Assembly: GCA_005885025.1 (NCBI GenBank)
Contig: VAYC01000083.1
Span: forward strand, 1-9,797
Reading direction: 5' to 3'
DNA length: 9,797 bases
Source of the DNA: Actinomycetota bacterium
GTDB taxonomy: Bacteria > Actinomycetota > UBA4738
Numbering within the stretch: position 1 is the first letter of the stretch; every line of letters starts with the position of its first letter. Shown here one piece after another: positions 1-6,582 of the stretch. The translations under genes were made by a program, and so were the position numbers. Below the pieces are notes generated by a model, which saw only the letters and a list, made by a program, of their open reading frames with translations, had not been told where the DNA came from and searched no databases.

Positions 1-1392
1 CGGGTCCGCGTGCTCGGAGTAAACGGCGACCAGAGCATGGCCCGACTCGTGCACCGCCACCGCTCGCTGCTCGGCAGGCATCAGCGCATTCGCTGCGTCG
101 CGCCGTCCCAACAGCACGCGGTCCCGCGCCTCCCAGAAGTCGTCGGTGGTGACCTTGTCCCGCCCGGCCCGGAGGGCGACGATCGCCGCCTCGTTCGTCA
201 GGTTGGCTAGGTCAGCTCCGGAGAAGCCGGGGGTGCCTCGGGCGACGGCGTCCAGGTCGACGTCAGGCTCCAGCTGCTTCCCCTTCACGTGGATAGCCAG
301 GATGGCCGCCCGCTCTCGCAGGTTCGGCAGGGGGATCTCCACCTGGCGGTCGAACCGGCCAGGGCGAAGCAGCGCGGGATCCAGGATCTCGGGGCGGTTC
401 GTGGCCGCGATGACCACCACGCCGATGGCGGGATCGAACCCGTCCATCTCGGCCAGGAGCTGATTGAGCGTCTGCTCGCGCTCGTCGTTGGACACGAGGC
501 TTCCGCCGCGGCGTTGCCCGATGGCGTCGATCTCGTCGATGAAAATGATGGAGGGAGCGCGCTTACGGGCACTGGCGAACAGATCACGCACCCGCGAGGC
601 GCCCAGCCCCACGAACAGCTCGACGAAGCTCGAGCCAGTGACGGAGAAGAATGGGACTCCGGCCTGGCCGGCCACCGCCCGGGCCATGAGGGTCTTACCG
701 GTGCCGGGCGGGCCGACCATCAGCACTCCTCGTGGACCCACGGCCCCGACGCGTCGGTAGCGATCGGGATTCTGGAGGAAGTCGACCACCTCCGAGACCT
801 CCCGCTTGGCGCCGTCGTAGCCGGCGATGTCCGCGAAGGTGGTGGAAGGTCGCTCCTCGTCGTAGAGCTTGGCCCGCGATCCGGTGATCCCGGAAAGGCC
901 GGGGATCCCGCCTCCCAGCTGGCGCCCCGCTCGCCGCCCCATGTACCAGAAGACGCCGAACAGCAACAGGAACGGTAGAAGGCTGACAACGATGCTGGCG
1001 AGTAGGTTCGACGATGCCTTCTTGCCCACGATCTGGACGTCGTGTTCTTGGAGCTGCTGCGTGAGGTTGGTGTCCTGCAGGGCCACGGGGATCTGCGTGG
1101 TGTAGTCGGCCCCGTTCGAGAGAGTGCCCGAAACCGCCCCGTTAGGGTCGATGGTCGCCGACTTGACCTGGTTGGCGGCGACCTTGTTCACGAACTGCGT
1201 GTAGCTGAGCTCGGTCGACCCGGCCCTGCCGAGGGGCAAGAAGAACAGGAGAAGCGTGGCCGTCAGGCCGATGTAGAGGAGCCAGTTTCGCCACATGGGA
1301 GGGGGCGAGGGAGCGGGGCCATGCCTCTTCTCGCCGGCTAAGGGGTCACGCGACTTGGCCGGGGTCGTCTGATGCACGATCCGTCGGATCAT
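1..1392 (-). CDS. ftsH: FtsH, ATP-dependent zinc metalloprotease of the inner membrane (3' end cut off by window)
   Basis: Membrane-anchored AAA+ protease that extracts and degrades misfolded membrane proteins and some soluble regulators. The visible 464 residues run from a cytoplasmic N-terminus through TM1 (about 36-54), an extracytoplasmic domain, TM2 (about 130-151) and the AAA+ module. This carries Walker A GPPGTGKT (227-234), Walker B IIFIDEID (282-289), the sensor asparagine in ATNRPE (N332) and the arginine-finger region GRFDRQV (345-351). The zinc-protease motif HESGH lies at 448-452, and the gene leaves the window a few residues later at P464. FtsH is usually about 600-650 residues, so most of the peptidase domain lies outside. 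The ATG at 1392 follows a GGAGGAGA ribosome site about six bases upstream. The N-terminal tail before TM1 (about 35 residues, Pro-rich) is somewhat long. It lies 65 bases after the DUF5996 gene on the same strand and may be read through from it. Confidence 0.97.
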   Translation of the reverse strand, partial: MIRRIVHQTTPAKSRDPLAGEKRHGPAPSPPPMWRNWLLYIGLTATLLLFFLPLGRAGSTELSYTQFVNKVAANQVKSATIDPNGAVSGTLSNGADYTTQIPVALQDTNLTQQLQEHDVQIVGKKASSNLLASIVVSLLPFLLLFGVFWYMGRRAGRQLGGGIPGLSGITGSRAKLYDEERPSTTFADIAGYDGAKREVSEVVDFLQNPDRYRRVGAVGPRGVLMVGPPGTGKTLMARAVAGQAGVPFFSVTGSSFVELFVGLGASRVRDLFASARKRAPSIIFIDEIDAIGQRRGGSLVSNDEREQTLNQLLAEMDGFDPAIGVVVIAATNRPEILDPALLRPGRFDRQVEIPLPNLRERAAILAIHVKGKQLEPDVDLDAVARGTPGFSGADLANLTNEAAIVALRAGRDKVTTDDFWEARDRVLLGRRDAANALMPAEQRAVAVHESGHALVAVYSEHADP

Positions 1393-1418
1393 CGGGTCTC
1401 CTCCCTCGCTCGCCCTCT

Positions 1419-1435
1419 CATCCTGTCCCAGGATG
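1419..1435. other. short perfect hairpin between the DUF5996 gene and ftsH
   Basis: CATCCTG and CAGGATG form a perfect 7-bp inverted repeat around a 3-base loop. It lies 27 bases upstream of the ftsH start and 22 bases beyond the DUF5996 stop. There is no T-run on either side, so it is not a classic intrinsic terminator. It could be a weak terminator, an operator or an mRNA element ahead of ftsH. Only the inverted repeat is seen; a role is inferred. Confidence 0.4.
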
Positions 1436-1457
1436 GCGGACACGTCGACTCAGGCTT

Positions 1458-2369
1458 CTAGCCTCTCTCCGGCCTCGGTGCTTCGAGCGCCTTCCGCTCC
1501 CAGCCTGCCAGGTCGGCCCCGGCCTCGTAGGTGCTCTCGAAGAACGCCAGAAGCTCTGTGGCGGGGAACAGCGCGGTCCGGACGTTGTCATACGGGAGGA
1601 CGAACTCTCCGATCTCATCGCTCCACGACGCCGATCGTGGGAGGATCTCCGCTCGTTCCAGCCCCTCGGGCTTGGGATACGCGTAGGCGAAGAAGGCCGG
1701 GTGCGGGAACCGCTCGTCGCCGGGCCAGAACCCCGCGCAGATCTGTTCGGCGTCGGCGGAGCGCCGGTAGATGATCCCCGATCCAAGAGGCGGCTCGGCG
1801 GGGCGCCCCGAATAGCGGGCATACGCAAGATCGAAGGTTCCCCAGAAGAAGTTCACCTGCGAGGATCTGCCCAGAAACGATCCCCGGTGGCCGCGAAGGA
1901 CGCTGTCGACCTGGACGAGAGCCCGCCAGAAGCGACCGACCGCGCCGGGATCGTACGTGGCATGGACGGTGTCATCCGGGAAGGGAATCGGGTCGGGGAC
2001 CTCCGACGGCACGATCGAGATGTGGACGTCGACGCCCAGGGACCGAAGAGCCTCCATGACCACTGCGTAGAAGTCGGCGACCGTTCGGGGCACCAGGGCG
2101 ACGCGATGCGCTCCTCCGTCGCTCGTGGCGATCGACAGGGCATGATCGATGAGATCGAAGTCCACCTGGAAGACGCGGTCCTCGAACGGCACGGGACCCG
2201 TGGTGAGCCCTCGAGCGGTGACGTACAGCGCGATGTGGGCCCACTGAGGCTCCGGGGGCGACAGGGCGAGCCGGAGCTTGCCGATAACCTGCGTGTACAT
2301 GTGAAGGGTGTCCCTCGTGTCCCTCCAGGCCTCGTACGGGATGTCGGGCCAGGCACCGGAAGCCCTCAC
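1458..2369 (-). CDS. DUF5996 family protein, function unknown
   Basis: A 303-residue soluble protein with no signal peptide or membrane segment. It matches my memory of the DUF5996 family, whose members open with a W-RDTRDTLH-x-T-Q-x-x-GK-x-RLAL block. Here that block is at residues 15-36, followed by LYVTARGLTTGPVPF (48-62), VDFDLIDH (69-76), the aromatic block QVNFFWGTFDLAYAR (171-185) and HPAFFAYAYP (223-232). Length is typical of the family. The biochemical role is unknown, and nothing visible identifies a catalytic site. The start was placed at a GTG whose last two bases lie in the TGA stop of the upstream zinc-finger gene (GTGA overlap), with GGAG five bases before it. This makes translational coupling likely. 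An in-frame ATG 33 bases further upstream is possible but lies deeper inside the neighbour. It is the third gene of a DUF5709/UBP-finger/DUF5996 cluster. Confidence 0.85.
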   Translation of the reverse strand: MRASGAWPDIPYEAWRDTRDTLHMYTQVIGKLRLALSPPEPQWAHIALYVTARGLTTGPVPFEDRVFQVDFDLIDHALSIATSDGGAHRVALVPRTVADFYAVVMEALRSLGVDVHISIVPSEVPDPIPFPDDTVHATYDPGAVGRFWRALVQVDSVLRGHRGSFLGRSSQVNFFWGTFDLAYARYSGRPAEPPLGSGIIYRRSADAEQICAGFWPGDERFPHPAFFAYAYPKPEGLERAEILPRSASWSDEIGEFVLPYDNVRTALFPATELLAFFESTYEAGADLAGWERKALEAPRPERG

Positions 2370-2632
2370 GCCGGCTCCATCCAGAGCTCGTCGACGTAAC
2401 ACCAGAGCCAGTCCTCGCCCTCCTCGTCAGACTGGATCAGCGGGTGATCGCTGGCGTGGAAGTGCTTCGTGGCGTGCCGGTTCTTCGACTGATCGCAACA
2501 GCCCACGTGACCGCAGCTCAGGCACAGGCGGAGGTGCACCCAGCTGTCGCCTGTCTTCATGCACTCCTCGCATCCAACCGTGTTCGGGGTCACCTGTCGG
2601 ATCTGATCCAGGTGCGTACATGTAGCCGACAT
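2366..2632 (-). CDS. UBP-type zinc-finger protein
   Basis: An 88-residue protein that is essentially one ZnF-UBP domain (the fold found in eukaryotic deubiquitinases and HDAC6). Probable zinc ligands, in order, are C5-x-H7, C21-x2-C24, C37-x2-C40, C45 and the cluster H53-x3-H57-x5-H63, which matches the family spacing and could hold up to three zinc ions. The central signature LCLSCGHVGCCDQSKNRHA (36-54) is diagnostic. In eukaryotes the domain reads free C-terminal Gly-Gly tails of ubiquitin; bacterial stand-alone copies are common in actinobacteria but their ligand is not known to me. The ATG at 2632 was chosen over an upstream in-frame ATG because it has a GAGGAGG ribosome site about nine bases before it and lies four bases after the previous stop. 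It overlaps the following DUF5996 gene by four bases. Confidence 0.9.
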   Translation of the reverse strand: MSATCTHLDQIRQVTPNTVGCEECMKTGDSWVHLRLCLSCGHVGCCDQSKNRHATKHFHASDHPLIQSDEEGEDWLWCYVDELWMEPA

Positions 2633-2636
2633 CTGC

Positions 2637-3044
2637 TCAGGCCTCCTCGGATGATTCGTCTGAGGGCTCTCCGTCGTCGTCTGGGTGGTCGGCGGCCCCC
2701 GGGGCATTGTCGCGGACGCTCATGGCCGCCTCCTCGGGCGCGACGAAGTGGTCGTGCTCGACCGAAGCCTGGCCGACCATCTCCTTCTCCTCGTCTGGGG
2801 CATCGAAGTCTTCTATGGCGAGTTGTCGATCGAGGGGAGCCTTGTCCGGCCGTTCCTCCCGCAGCCTCTGCTCGAGCGGCTCCCCCTCCTCCTGTTCCTC
2901 CGCCGTGGTGCCAAAAGATTCAGTGGCAAACGGGTGGTCGGCCTGCTCGATCATCGCCTCCAGTTCTTCTCCGGGGTCCTCTTCAAGGTCTTCGGTGCCG
3001 TCGACGTCCCCGGCCGGCGGTTGGGAATCGTCCGAAGCAGTCAT
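2637..3044 (-). CDS. acidic DUF5709-type protein
   Basis: A 135-residue, strongly acidic, probably largely disordered protein. The segment FGTTAEEQEEGEPLEQRL (44-61), followed by REERPD, matches the conserved core that I associate with DUF5709, an actinobacterial family of unknown function. No membrane segment, signal peptide or enzyme motif is visible. The tail is a run of Asp, Glu and Ser ending in SSEEA. The ATG has an AGAGGAGGG ribosome site about eight bases upstream. It is the first gene of the cluster, with four bases between its stop and the zinc-finger start, so the two proteins are probably made together. Its leader can form competing stems (described separately). Confidence 0.78.
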   Translation of the reverse strand: MTASDDSQPPAGDVDGTEDLEEDPGEELEAMIEQADHPFATESFGTTAEEQEEGEPLEQRLREERPDKAPLDRQLAIEDFDAPDEEKEMVGQASVEHDHFVAPEEAAMSVRDNAPGAADHPDDDGEPSDESSEEA

Positions 3045-3087
3045 CGTGAAGCCCTCCTCTCACGGAAGCGTGCACTGGTTCCGTGCA
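3045..3087 (-). promoter_or_regulatory. possible alternating-stem leader of the DUF5709/UBP/DUF5996 operon
   Basis: Read along the minus-strand transcript, three short stems compete. Stem A pairs TGCAC (3087-3083) with GTGCA (3075-3071). Stem B pairs CACGGAA (3085-3079) with TTCCGTG (3067-3061). Stem C pairs CGTGA (3064-3060) with TCACG (3049-3045), which puts the GAGGAGG ribosome site in its loop next to the ATG. A and B share bases, and B and C share bases. Forming A would therefore allow C (ribosome site enclosed), and forming B would break C. The complementarities are seen directly; regulation is inferred. In GC-rich DNA, stems this short can arise by chance. Confidence 0.35.
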
Positions 3088-3102
3088 GCTTTCTCTCCTC
3101 CC

Positions 3103-3108
3103 AGGATA
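3103..3108 (-). promoter_or_regulatory. weak candidate -10 element for the DUF5709 operon
   Basis: TATCCT on the minus strand fits the TANNNT pattern and would start transcription near 3096, just upstream of the leader stems. No convincing -35 hexamer is visible at the right distance. The divergent gap 3045-3270 must hold promoters for both the minus-strand operon and the plus-strand CDF gene, but I see no strong plus-strand promoter. Confidence 0.2.
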
Positions 3109-3270
3109 TGAGCCTCTGGCGGAAAGCGGCCGGTTTCTGCCCCGGACTGGCACCTTGAGGGGGCGCCGGAGGCGGTGAGCTTGACCCACGCCGCAGCAGG
3201 CCGGGCGGACTCAAGGCAAAATCGCGGGTGGAGCCCGGCCCACGGAAACGGTCCCTGGACGGCAGACGAA

Positions 3271-4353
3271 ATGAGCGAACCACCGCGACCTCGAGTGGAC
3301 ACACCACCCGCCAGACCTCCGGTCGCGGTCCGCCATTCGCTCGCCGCCCTCCGAGCCGGCGAGGGCCGCGGTAGCCAGCGCAGCATCGCGGTCGCGCTGC
3401 TGGCCAACCTTGTCGTGGGCGCAGCGAAGCTCGTCGCCGGCTTGACGACCGGGTCCGCCGCGCTCCTCGCGGAAGCCGGCCACTCGGCCGCCGACTCGGT
3501 CAACGAGATGCTGCTGGGGCTTTCCCTGCGCCATGCGCGGCGTCCTGCGGATCCCCTGCACCCCCTCGGCCACGAGGGCGCACGGTTTCTGTGGGCGTTC
3601 CTCGCCGCGATCTCCTCATTCCTGATCGGCGGCTGTCTGTCGATCGCACTCGCTGTTCGCGAGCTTCTCGCCGGCGCAAGGGTGGACCGATATCCCGTTG
3701 CCTGGATCGTGCTCGCGGTTGCATTCGGCGCCGAGGGAATCTCGCTCCTCCAAAGCCTCGCTCTGACGCGACGGGAGGCCGCTTTATGGGGCGAATCGAC
3801 CCTGTCCTTCCTCCGGCACACGAGCGAGCCGACCCTTCGGGCGATCGTCGTTGAGGACACCGCCGCACTGATTGGTCTCATCCTGGCCGGAGGCGGGCTC
3901 TTGCTGCATCAGTTCGCCGGGCTGGCGAGGGCGGACGCGATCGCTGCCTTGCTGATCGGTATCCTCCTTGCCGCGACCGCCTTTGGTCTGGCCCGCCCAC
4001 TCGCTGACCTGCTGATCGGTCGATCGATGCTGCCTGCCCGGCTCGAGAGGGTCTACGCGATCCTCGAGCAGTCGCCAAGCATCGACGAGATTCTGAGCGT
4101 GCAAGCCGTCTACGGGGCGCCGCAGGAGGTGATCGTGGGGGCGAAGGTGCACCCTGCACCGGGACAGACGGCCGACGATCTGGCGATCGCACTCGATGGT
4201 ATCGACCACGCCCTGCGACAAGAGCTACCCGAGGTCGCCGAGGTCTTCATCGACCTGACGTCACACCGGGCAGGCTCGGGCGAGGACGAACGAGGTCCCT
4301 CCGACCAAACCGAAGATCAGGGGTTCTACGATGAGTCAACCGAGGAAGACTGA
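3271..4353 (+). CDS. cation diffusion facilitator (CDF) family metal transporter
   Basis: A 360-residue member of the CDF/SLC30 family, proton-coupled exporters of Zn, Fe, Mn or similar divalent cations. The TM1-TM2 signature GLTTGSAALLAEAGHSAADS (about 57-76) contains the metal-site H71-x3-D75. HPLGHEGARF follows in the TM2-TM3 loop. TM5 reads IVVEDTAALIG, with E195-D196 where many zinc exporters have H/D-x3-D. This resembles the ZnT9-like branch, so the substrate should not be assumed to be zinc. A cytoplasmic ferredoxin-like domain occupies roughly 250-335, followed by an acidic tail ending in STEED. The ATG at 3271 gives a typical N-terminus, but its ribosome site is weak. An in-frame GTG at 3175, close behind GGAGG, would add 32 atypical residues and cannot be excluded. 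The DsbA-like gene starts 22 bases downstream. Confidence 0.88.
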   Translation: MSEPPRPRVDTPPARPPVAVRHSLAALRAGEGRGSQRSIAVALLANLVVGAAKLVAGLTTGSAALLAEAGHSAADSVNEMLLGLSLRHARRPADPLHPLGHEGARFLWAFLAAISSFLIGGCLSIALAVRELLAGARVDRYPVAWIVLAVAFGAEGISLLQSLALTRREAALWGESTLSFLRHTSEPTLRAIVVEDTAALIGLILAGGGLLLHQFAGLARADAIAALLIGILLAATAFGLARPLADLLIGRSMLPARLERVYAILEQSPSIDEILSVQAVYGAPQEVIVGAKVHPAPGQTADDLAIALDGIDHALRQELPEVAEVFIDLTSHRAGSGEDERGPSDQTEDQGFYDESTEED

Positions 4354-4375
4354 GCAAGGGGAAGGAGAGTGCCTC

Positions 4376-4924
4376 ATGAGCAGAACCCAGTGGGAAGCCG
4401 TACTCACCATGCCGGTCACCGAAGAACGGGACCACATCCAGGGACCTACGGATGCGCCGGTGACGCTCGTCCAGTACGGCGATTACGAATGTCCCTACTG
4501 CGGTGCCGCATATCCGATCATCAAGGAGGTACAGGCTCGGATGAGTGAGAGGCTCCGCTTCGTTTTCCGAAATTTCCCGATCACGACCTCACACCCCCAC
4601 GCCCAGCAGGCCGCCGAGGCCGCCGAGGCTGCGGCCAACCAGGGCAGCTTCTGGCAGATGCACGACCTTCTCTATGAGAACCAGAAGCGCCTCCGCGACC
4701 ACGACCTCCACGCGTACGCCGAGCAGCTCGGGCTCGACGTCGAGCTGTTCGACAAGGAACTGGCCGAGCACGTCCACGCGGAGCGGGTCCACGAGGACTT
4801 CATGAGCGGCGTGCGGAGCGGCGTGAACGGCACGCCCACCTTCTACATCAACGGTGTTAGGCACGACGACTCGTACGAGATCGAGACCCTGCTCGCCGCC
4901 CTCGAGCGAGCCGGCGCCTCGTAA
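4376..4924 (+). CDS. cytoplasmic DsbA-like thioredoxin-fold oxidoreductase
   Basis: A 182-residue DsbA-family protein (thioredoxin fold with helical insertion). The redox motif is C39-P-Y-C42 within QYGDYECPYCG, and the cis-proline loop is GTPTFYING, with P154. A PITTSHPHAQQAAEAA segment (68-83) and WQMHDLLYENQ (93-103) belong to the helical insertion. There is no signal peptide or lipobox, so it should act in the cytoplasm, as reductase, oxidase or chaperone; the direction is unknown. The ATG at 4376 was chosen because AAGGAGAG lies eight bases upstream. An in-frame ATG at 4331 overlaps the end of the CDF gene and has no comparable site. It sits 22 bases after the CDF stop, so the two are likely one transcript. 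In other actinobacteria this domain is also found fused to NhaA antiporters (recalled knowledge), so a link to membrane transport is plausible. Confidence 0.92.
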   Translation: MSRTQWEAVLTMPVTEERDHIQGPTDAPVTLVQYGDYECPYCGAAYPIIKEVQARMSERLRFVFRNFPITTSHPHAQQAAEAAEAAANQGSFWQMHDLLYENQKRLRDHDLHAYAEQLGLDVELFDKELAEHVHAERVHEDFMSGVRSGVNGTPTFYINGVRHDDSYEIETLLAALERAGAS

Positions 4925-4943
4925 CGGTGAACAGACACCGACG

Positions 4944-4978
4944 CGCAATCGACGTTGCGTTTCGAGCGCAGCAGCTCG
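4944..4978 (+). terminator. two small tandem hairpins after the DsbA-like gene, possible weak terminator
   Basis: CGCAA (4944-4948) pairs with TTGCG (4955-4959) and is followed by TTT. Immediately after, CGAGC (4963-4967) pairs with GCTCG (4974-4978). Both stems are only 5 bp. They fall in the 99-base gap before the next gene and could attenuate read-through. The gap also holds TAGGGT at 4986-4991, a possible -10 without a clear -35. Confidence 0.25.
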
Positions 4979-5023
4979 TTCGCGGTAGGGTCTCCTCAGC
5001 GTCGAGCGGAGGAGTCGGGCGCG

Positions 5024-6181
5024 ATGCAGGCGATACGGATGCTGGCGAGCGTCGTCGGGGTGGTGCTCCTCATCGGCACGTCGATCAGCGTCCTGAAGAC
5101 CCTGGTCATGCCGGGGGGACGGATCGGGCACCTGTACAAGACGGTCGGCCTGGTGGTGGACCGCGCGTTCCGGCTGGCCGTTGACCGCGTGCCGGGCTAC
5201 GAGCGCCGGGACCGCGTGCTCGCCTTCCAGGCACCAGTCGTGCTGGCCGGCCTGCTGATCTCCTGGCTCGTCGCATATCTCATCGGCTTCGGACTGGTGC
5301 TCTGGCCCGTGGTTGGGGACCTCGCCGCCGCGCTGAGGGAGTCCGGCTCCTCGCTGTTCACGCTGGGATTCGCCTCGACGAACCGCGGCGGGCCCACGGC
5401 GATCGACTTCTTGGCCGGCGCCGACGGGCTGATCGTGGTGGCGCTGCAGATCGCCTACCTCCCTACCCTGTACGGCGCGTTCAATCGTCGGGAGACCGAG
5501 GTCACGCTGATGGCCGTGAGGGCGGGACAGCCGGCCTGGGGGCCGGAGCTCTTGGCCCGCAGCCGCTTCACGATCACCACGGAGGACCTTCCCAACTTCT
5601 ACCGCCAATGGGAGCGGTGGGCGGCCGACGTTGCGGAGAGCCACTCGAGCTATCCAATCCTCCTGCGGTTCCGATCCACGCACCCCATGGCGTCGTGGTT
5701 GATCGCGCTGCTCGCCGTCTTGGACTCCGCGGCGCTGTTCTCCGCGGTGGCCCCCGACGAGCTGCCGGTCCAAGGCCGGCTGTGCCTGGCGATGGGATCT
5801 CGCTGCCTCCGCCAGCTCGCCGACGCGGTCGGGATCCCCTACGACCCGGACCCACGGCCGGATGCTGGAATAGCCCTCACCCGCCAGGAATTCGACCAGG
5901 GCATCGAACGCCTGCAATCGGTTGGCTTCCACATGCAGCGCACTCCGGACGAGGCCTGGCCCCACTTCCAGGGGTGGCGCGTGAACTATGAGCCGATCGC
6001 CTATGAGCTGGCGTACCGCCTCGACGTGGTGCCGGCGGCGTGGTCGGGGCCACGGCGTTCGGGCGAACCGCCCATGGCCCCGAAGCTGGTCATCAACCGC
6101 ACGCCCGACCGCCCCGAGGGCGCACCCCCGCCCACGCGCGGCAAGGCCGACGCCGCCATGGGAGGAGGTAGCTCATCGTGA
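5024..6181 (+). CDS. uncharacterised membrane protein with potassium-channel-like pore segment
   Basis: A 385-residue protein with about four hydrophobic segments (roughly 4-27, 71-97, 131-152 and 223-241). Between the second and third lies SGSSLFTLGFAS (107-118). Placed between two helices and ahead of AYLPTLYGAFNRRETEVTLM (144-163), it looks like a degenerate P-loop of two-TM potassium channels (TxGYG replaced by TLGF). I recall an actinobacterial family with this SGSSL-TLGF block, but it has no settled name. Other likely conserved blocks are WERWAADVAESHSSYPILL (196-214), LTRQEFD (285-291) and GWRVNYEP (317-324). The C-terminal 45 residues are Pro/Gly-rich. The ATG at 5024 follows GGAGGAG by about ten bases. 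A channel role is an inference; a structural or sensory membrane protein is equally possible. It ends 37 bases before a small charged protein gene. Confidence 0.75.
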   Translation: MQAIRMLASVVGVVLLIGTSISVLKTLVMPGGRIGHLYKTVGLVVDRAFRLAVDRVPGYERRDRVLAFQAPVVLAGLLISWLVAYLIGFGLVLWPVVGDLAAALRESGSSLFTLGFASTNRGGPTAIDFLAGADGLIVVALQIAYLPTLYGAFNRRETEVTLMAVRAGQPAWGPELLARSRFTITTEDLPNFYRQWERWAADVAESHSSYPILLRFRSTHPMASWLIALLAVLDSAALFSAVAPDELPVQGRLCLAMGSRCLRQLADAVGIPYDPDPRPDAGIALTRQEFDQGIERLQSVGFHMQRTPDEAWPHFQGWRVNYEPIAYELAYRLDVVPAAWSGPRRSGEPPMAPKLVINRTPDRPEGAPPPTRGKADAAMGGGSSS

Positions 6182-6218
6182 CGAGCGGCAACGGGATCTG
6201 ACCAGTAGGAAAGAGGGT

Positions 6219-6515
6219 GTGGTGGAAGGTGACCGATTCGCAGAGCTCAAGGCAAAGGCGGCAACCGAGGGACTAACGGACGCAGAGGGACTAACGGACG
6301 CAGAAGCTGCCGAACTGGGCCGACTGTACGCGGAGAAAGGTGGGGAACCCTACCAAGACGCCGGCTCTGCCAGAGATGGCGATGCCGCGGCGGAGGACCA
6401 GGAGAGCCAGGAGCGGCGGGAGCGAGACGCCGCCGCCGAGGCCGAAGCTGCGCAGGAACGAGACCGATCACAGGCCATCCCTCCCGGCGAGGCGAGTGAG
6501 CCCGACTACCGGTAG
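6219..6515 (+). CDS. small highly charged hypothetical protein with a duplicated hexapeptide
   Basis: A 98-residue soluble protein of unknown function. The N-terminal part contains a short conserved-looking motif, AAELGRLYAEKGGEPYQDA (30-48). I have seen similar ELGRLYAE-x-G-x-PY blocks in small actinobacterial proteins, but no name is known to me. Residues 17-28 are EGLTDA repeated twice, from a perfect 18-bp tandem duplication. The rest (about 50-90) is an Ala, Glu, Arg and Gln-rich low-complexity stretch likely to be a charged helix or coiled coil. The start is uncertain. GTG at 6219 was taken with AGGA eight bases upstream; a second GTG follows immediately at 6222. It follows the channel-like gene by 37 bases on the same strand and is probably the last gene of that run. 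Confidence 0.62.
   Translation: MVEGDRFAELKAKAATEGLTDAEGLTDAEAAELGRLYAEKGGEPYQDAGSARDGDAAAEDQESQERRERDAAAEAEAAQERDRSQAIPPGEASEPDYR
6267..6302 (+). repeat. perfect 18-bp tandem duplication inside the small charged protein
   Basis: The unit GAGGGACTAACGGACGCA occurs twice back to back (6267-6284 and 6285-6302) with no mismatch. Eighteen bases keeps the frame and duplicates EGLTDA. The identity, including wobble bases, suggests a recent slippage or duplication event. Confidence 0.95.
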
Positions 6516-6582
6516 CTTCGACCCGTGAAGATCGATCGTTGAGGGCGCCGAAGCGTCCCGAGCACGCGGAAGAAGAAGCACC

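Noticed and set aside
289..978. Plus-strand open frame opposite ftsH
   Set aside because: It lies wholly within the clearly coding FtsH AAA+ domain on the other strand and shows only composition-driven residues.
2637..3044. Idea that the acidic protein is a Pup-like protein tag
   Set aside because: It is twice Pup's length, ends in SSEEA rather than Gly-Gly-Glu/Gln, and matches the DUF5709 core instead. No Pup ligase or proteasome gene is in view.
3175..3270. Upstream GTG start for the CDF transporter
   Set aside because: The extra 32 residues do not look like a CDF N-terminus and GGAGG is only two bases from the GTG. Kept as an alternative, not the call.
4589..5965. A 458-codon open frame on the minus strand, opposite the DsbA-like and channel-like genes
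   Set aside because: It spans two well-supported plus-strand genes and their gap, its translation is Arg/Gly/Asp/His-rich without recognisable motifs, and long antisense frames are expected at this GC content.
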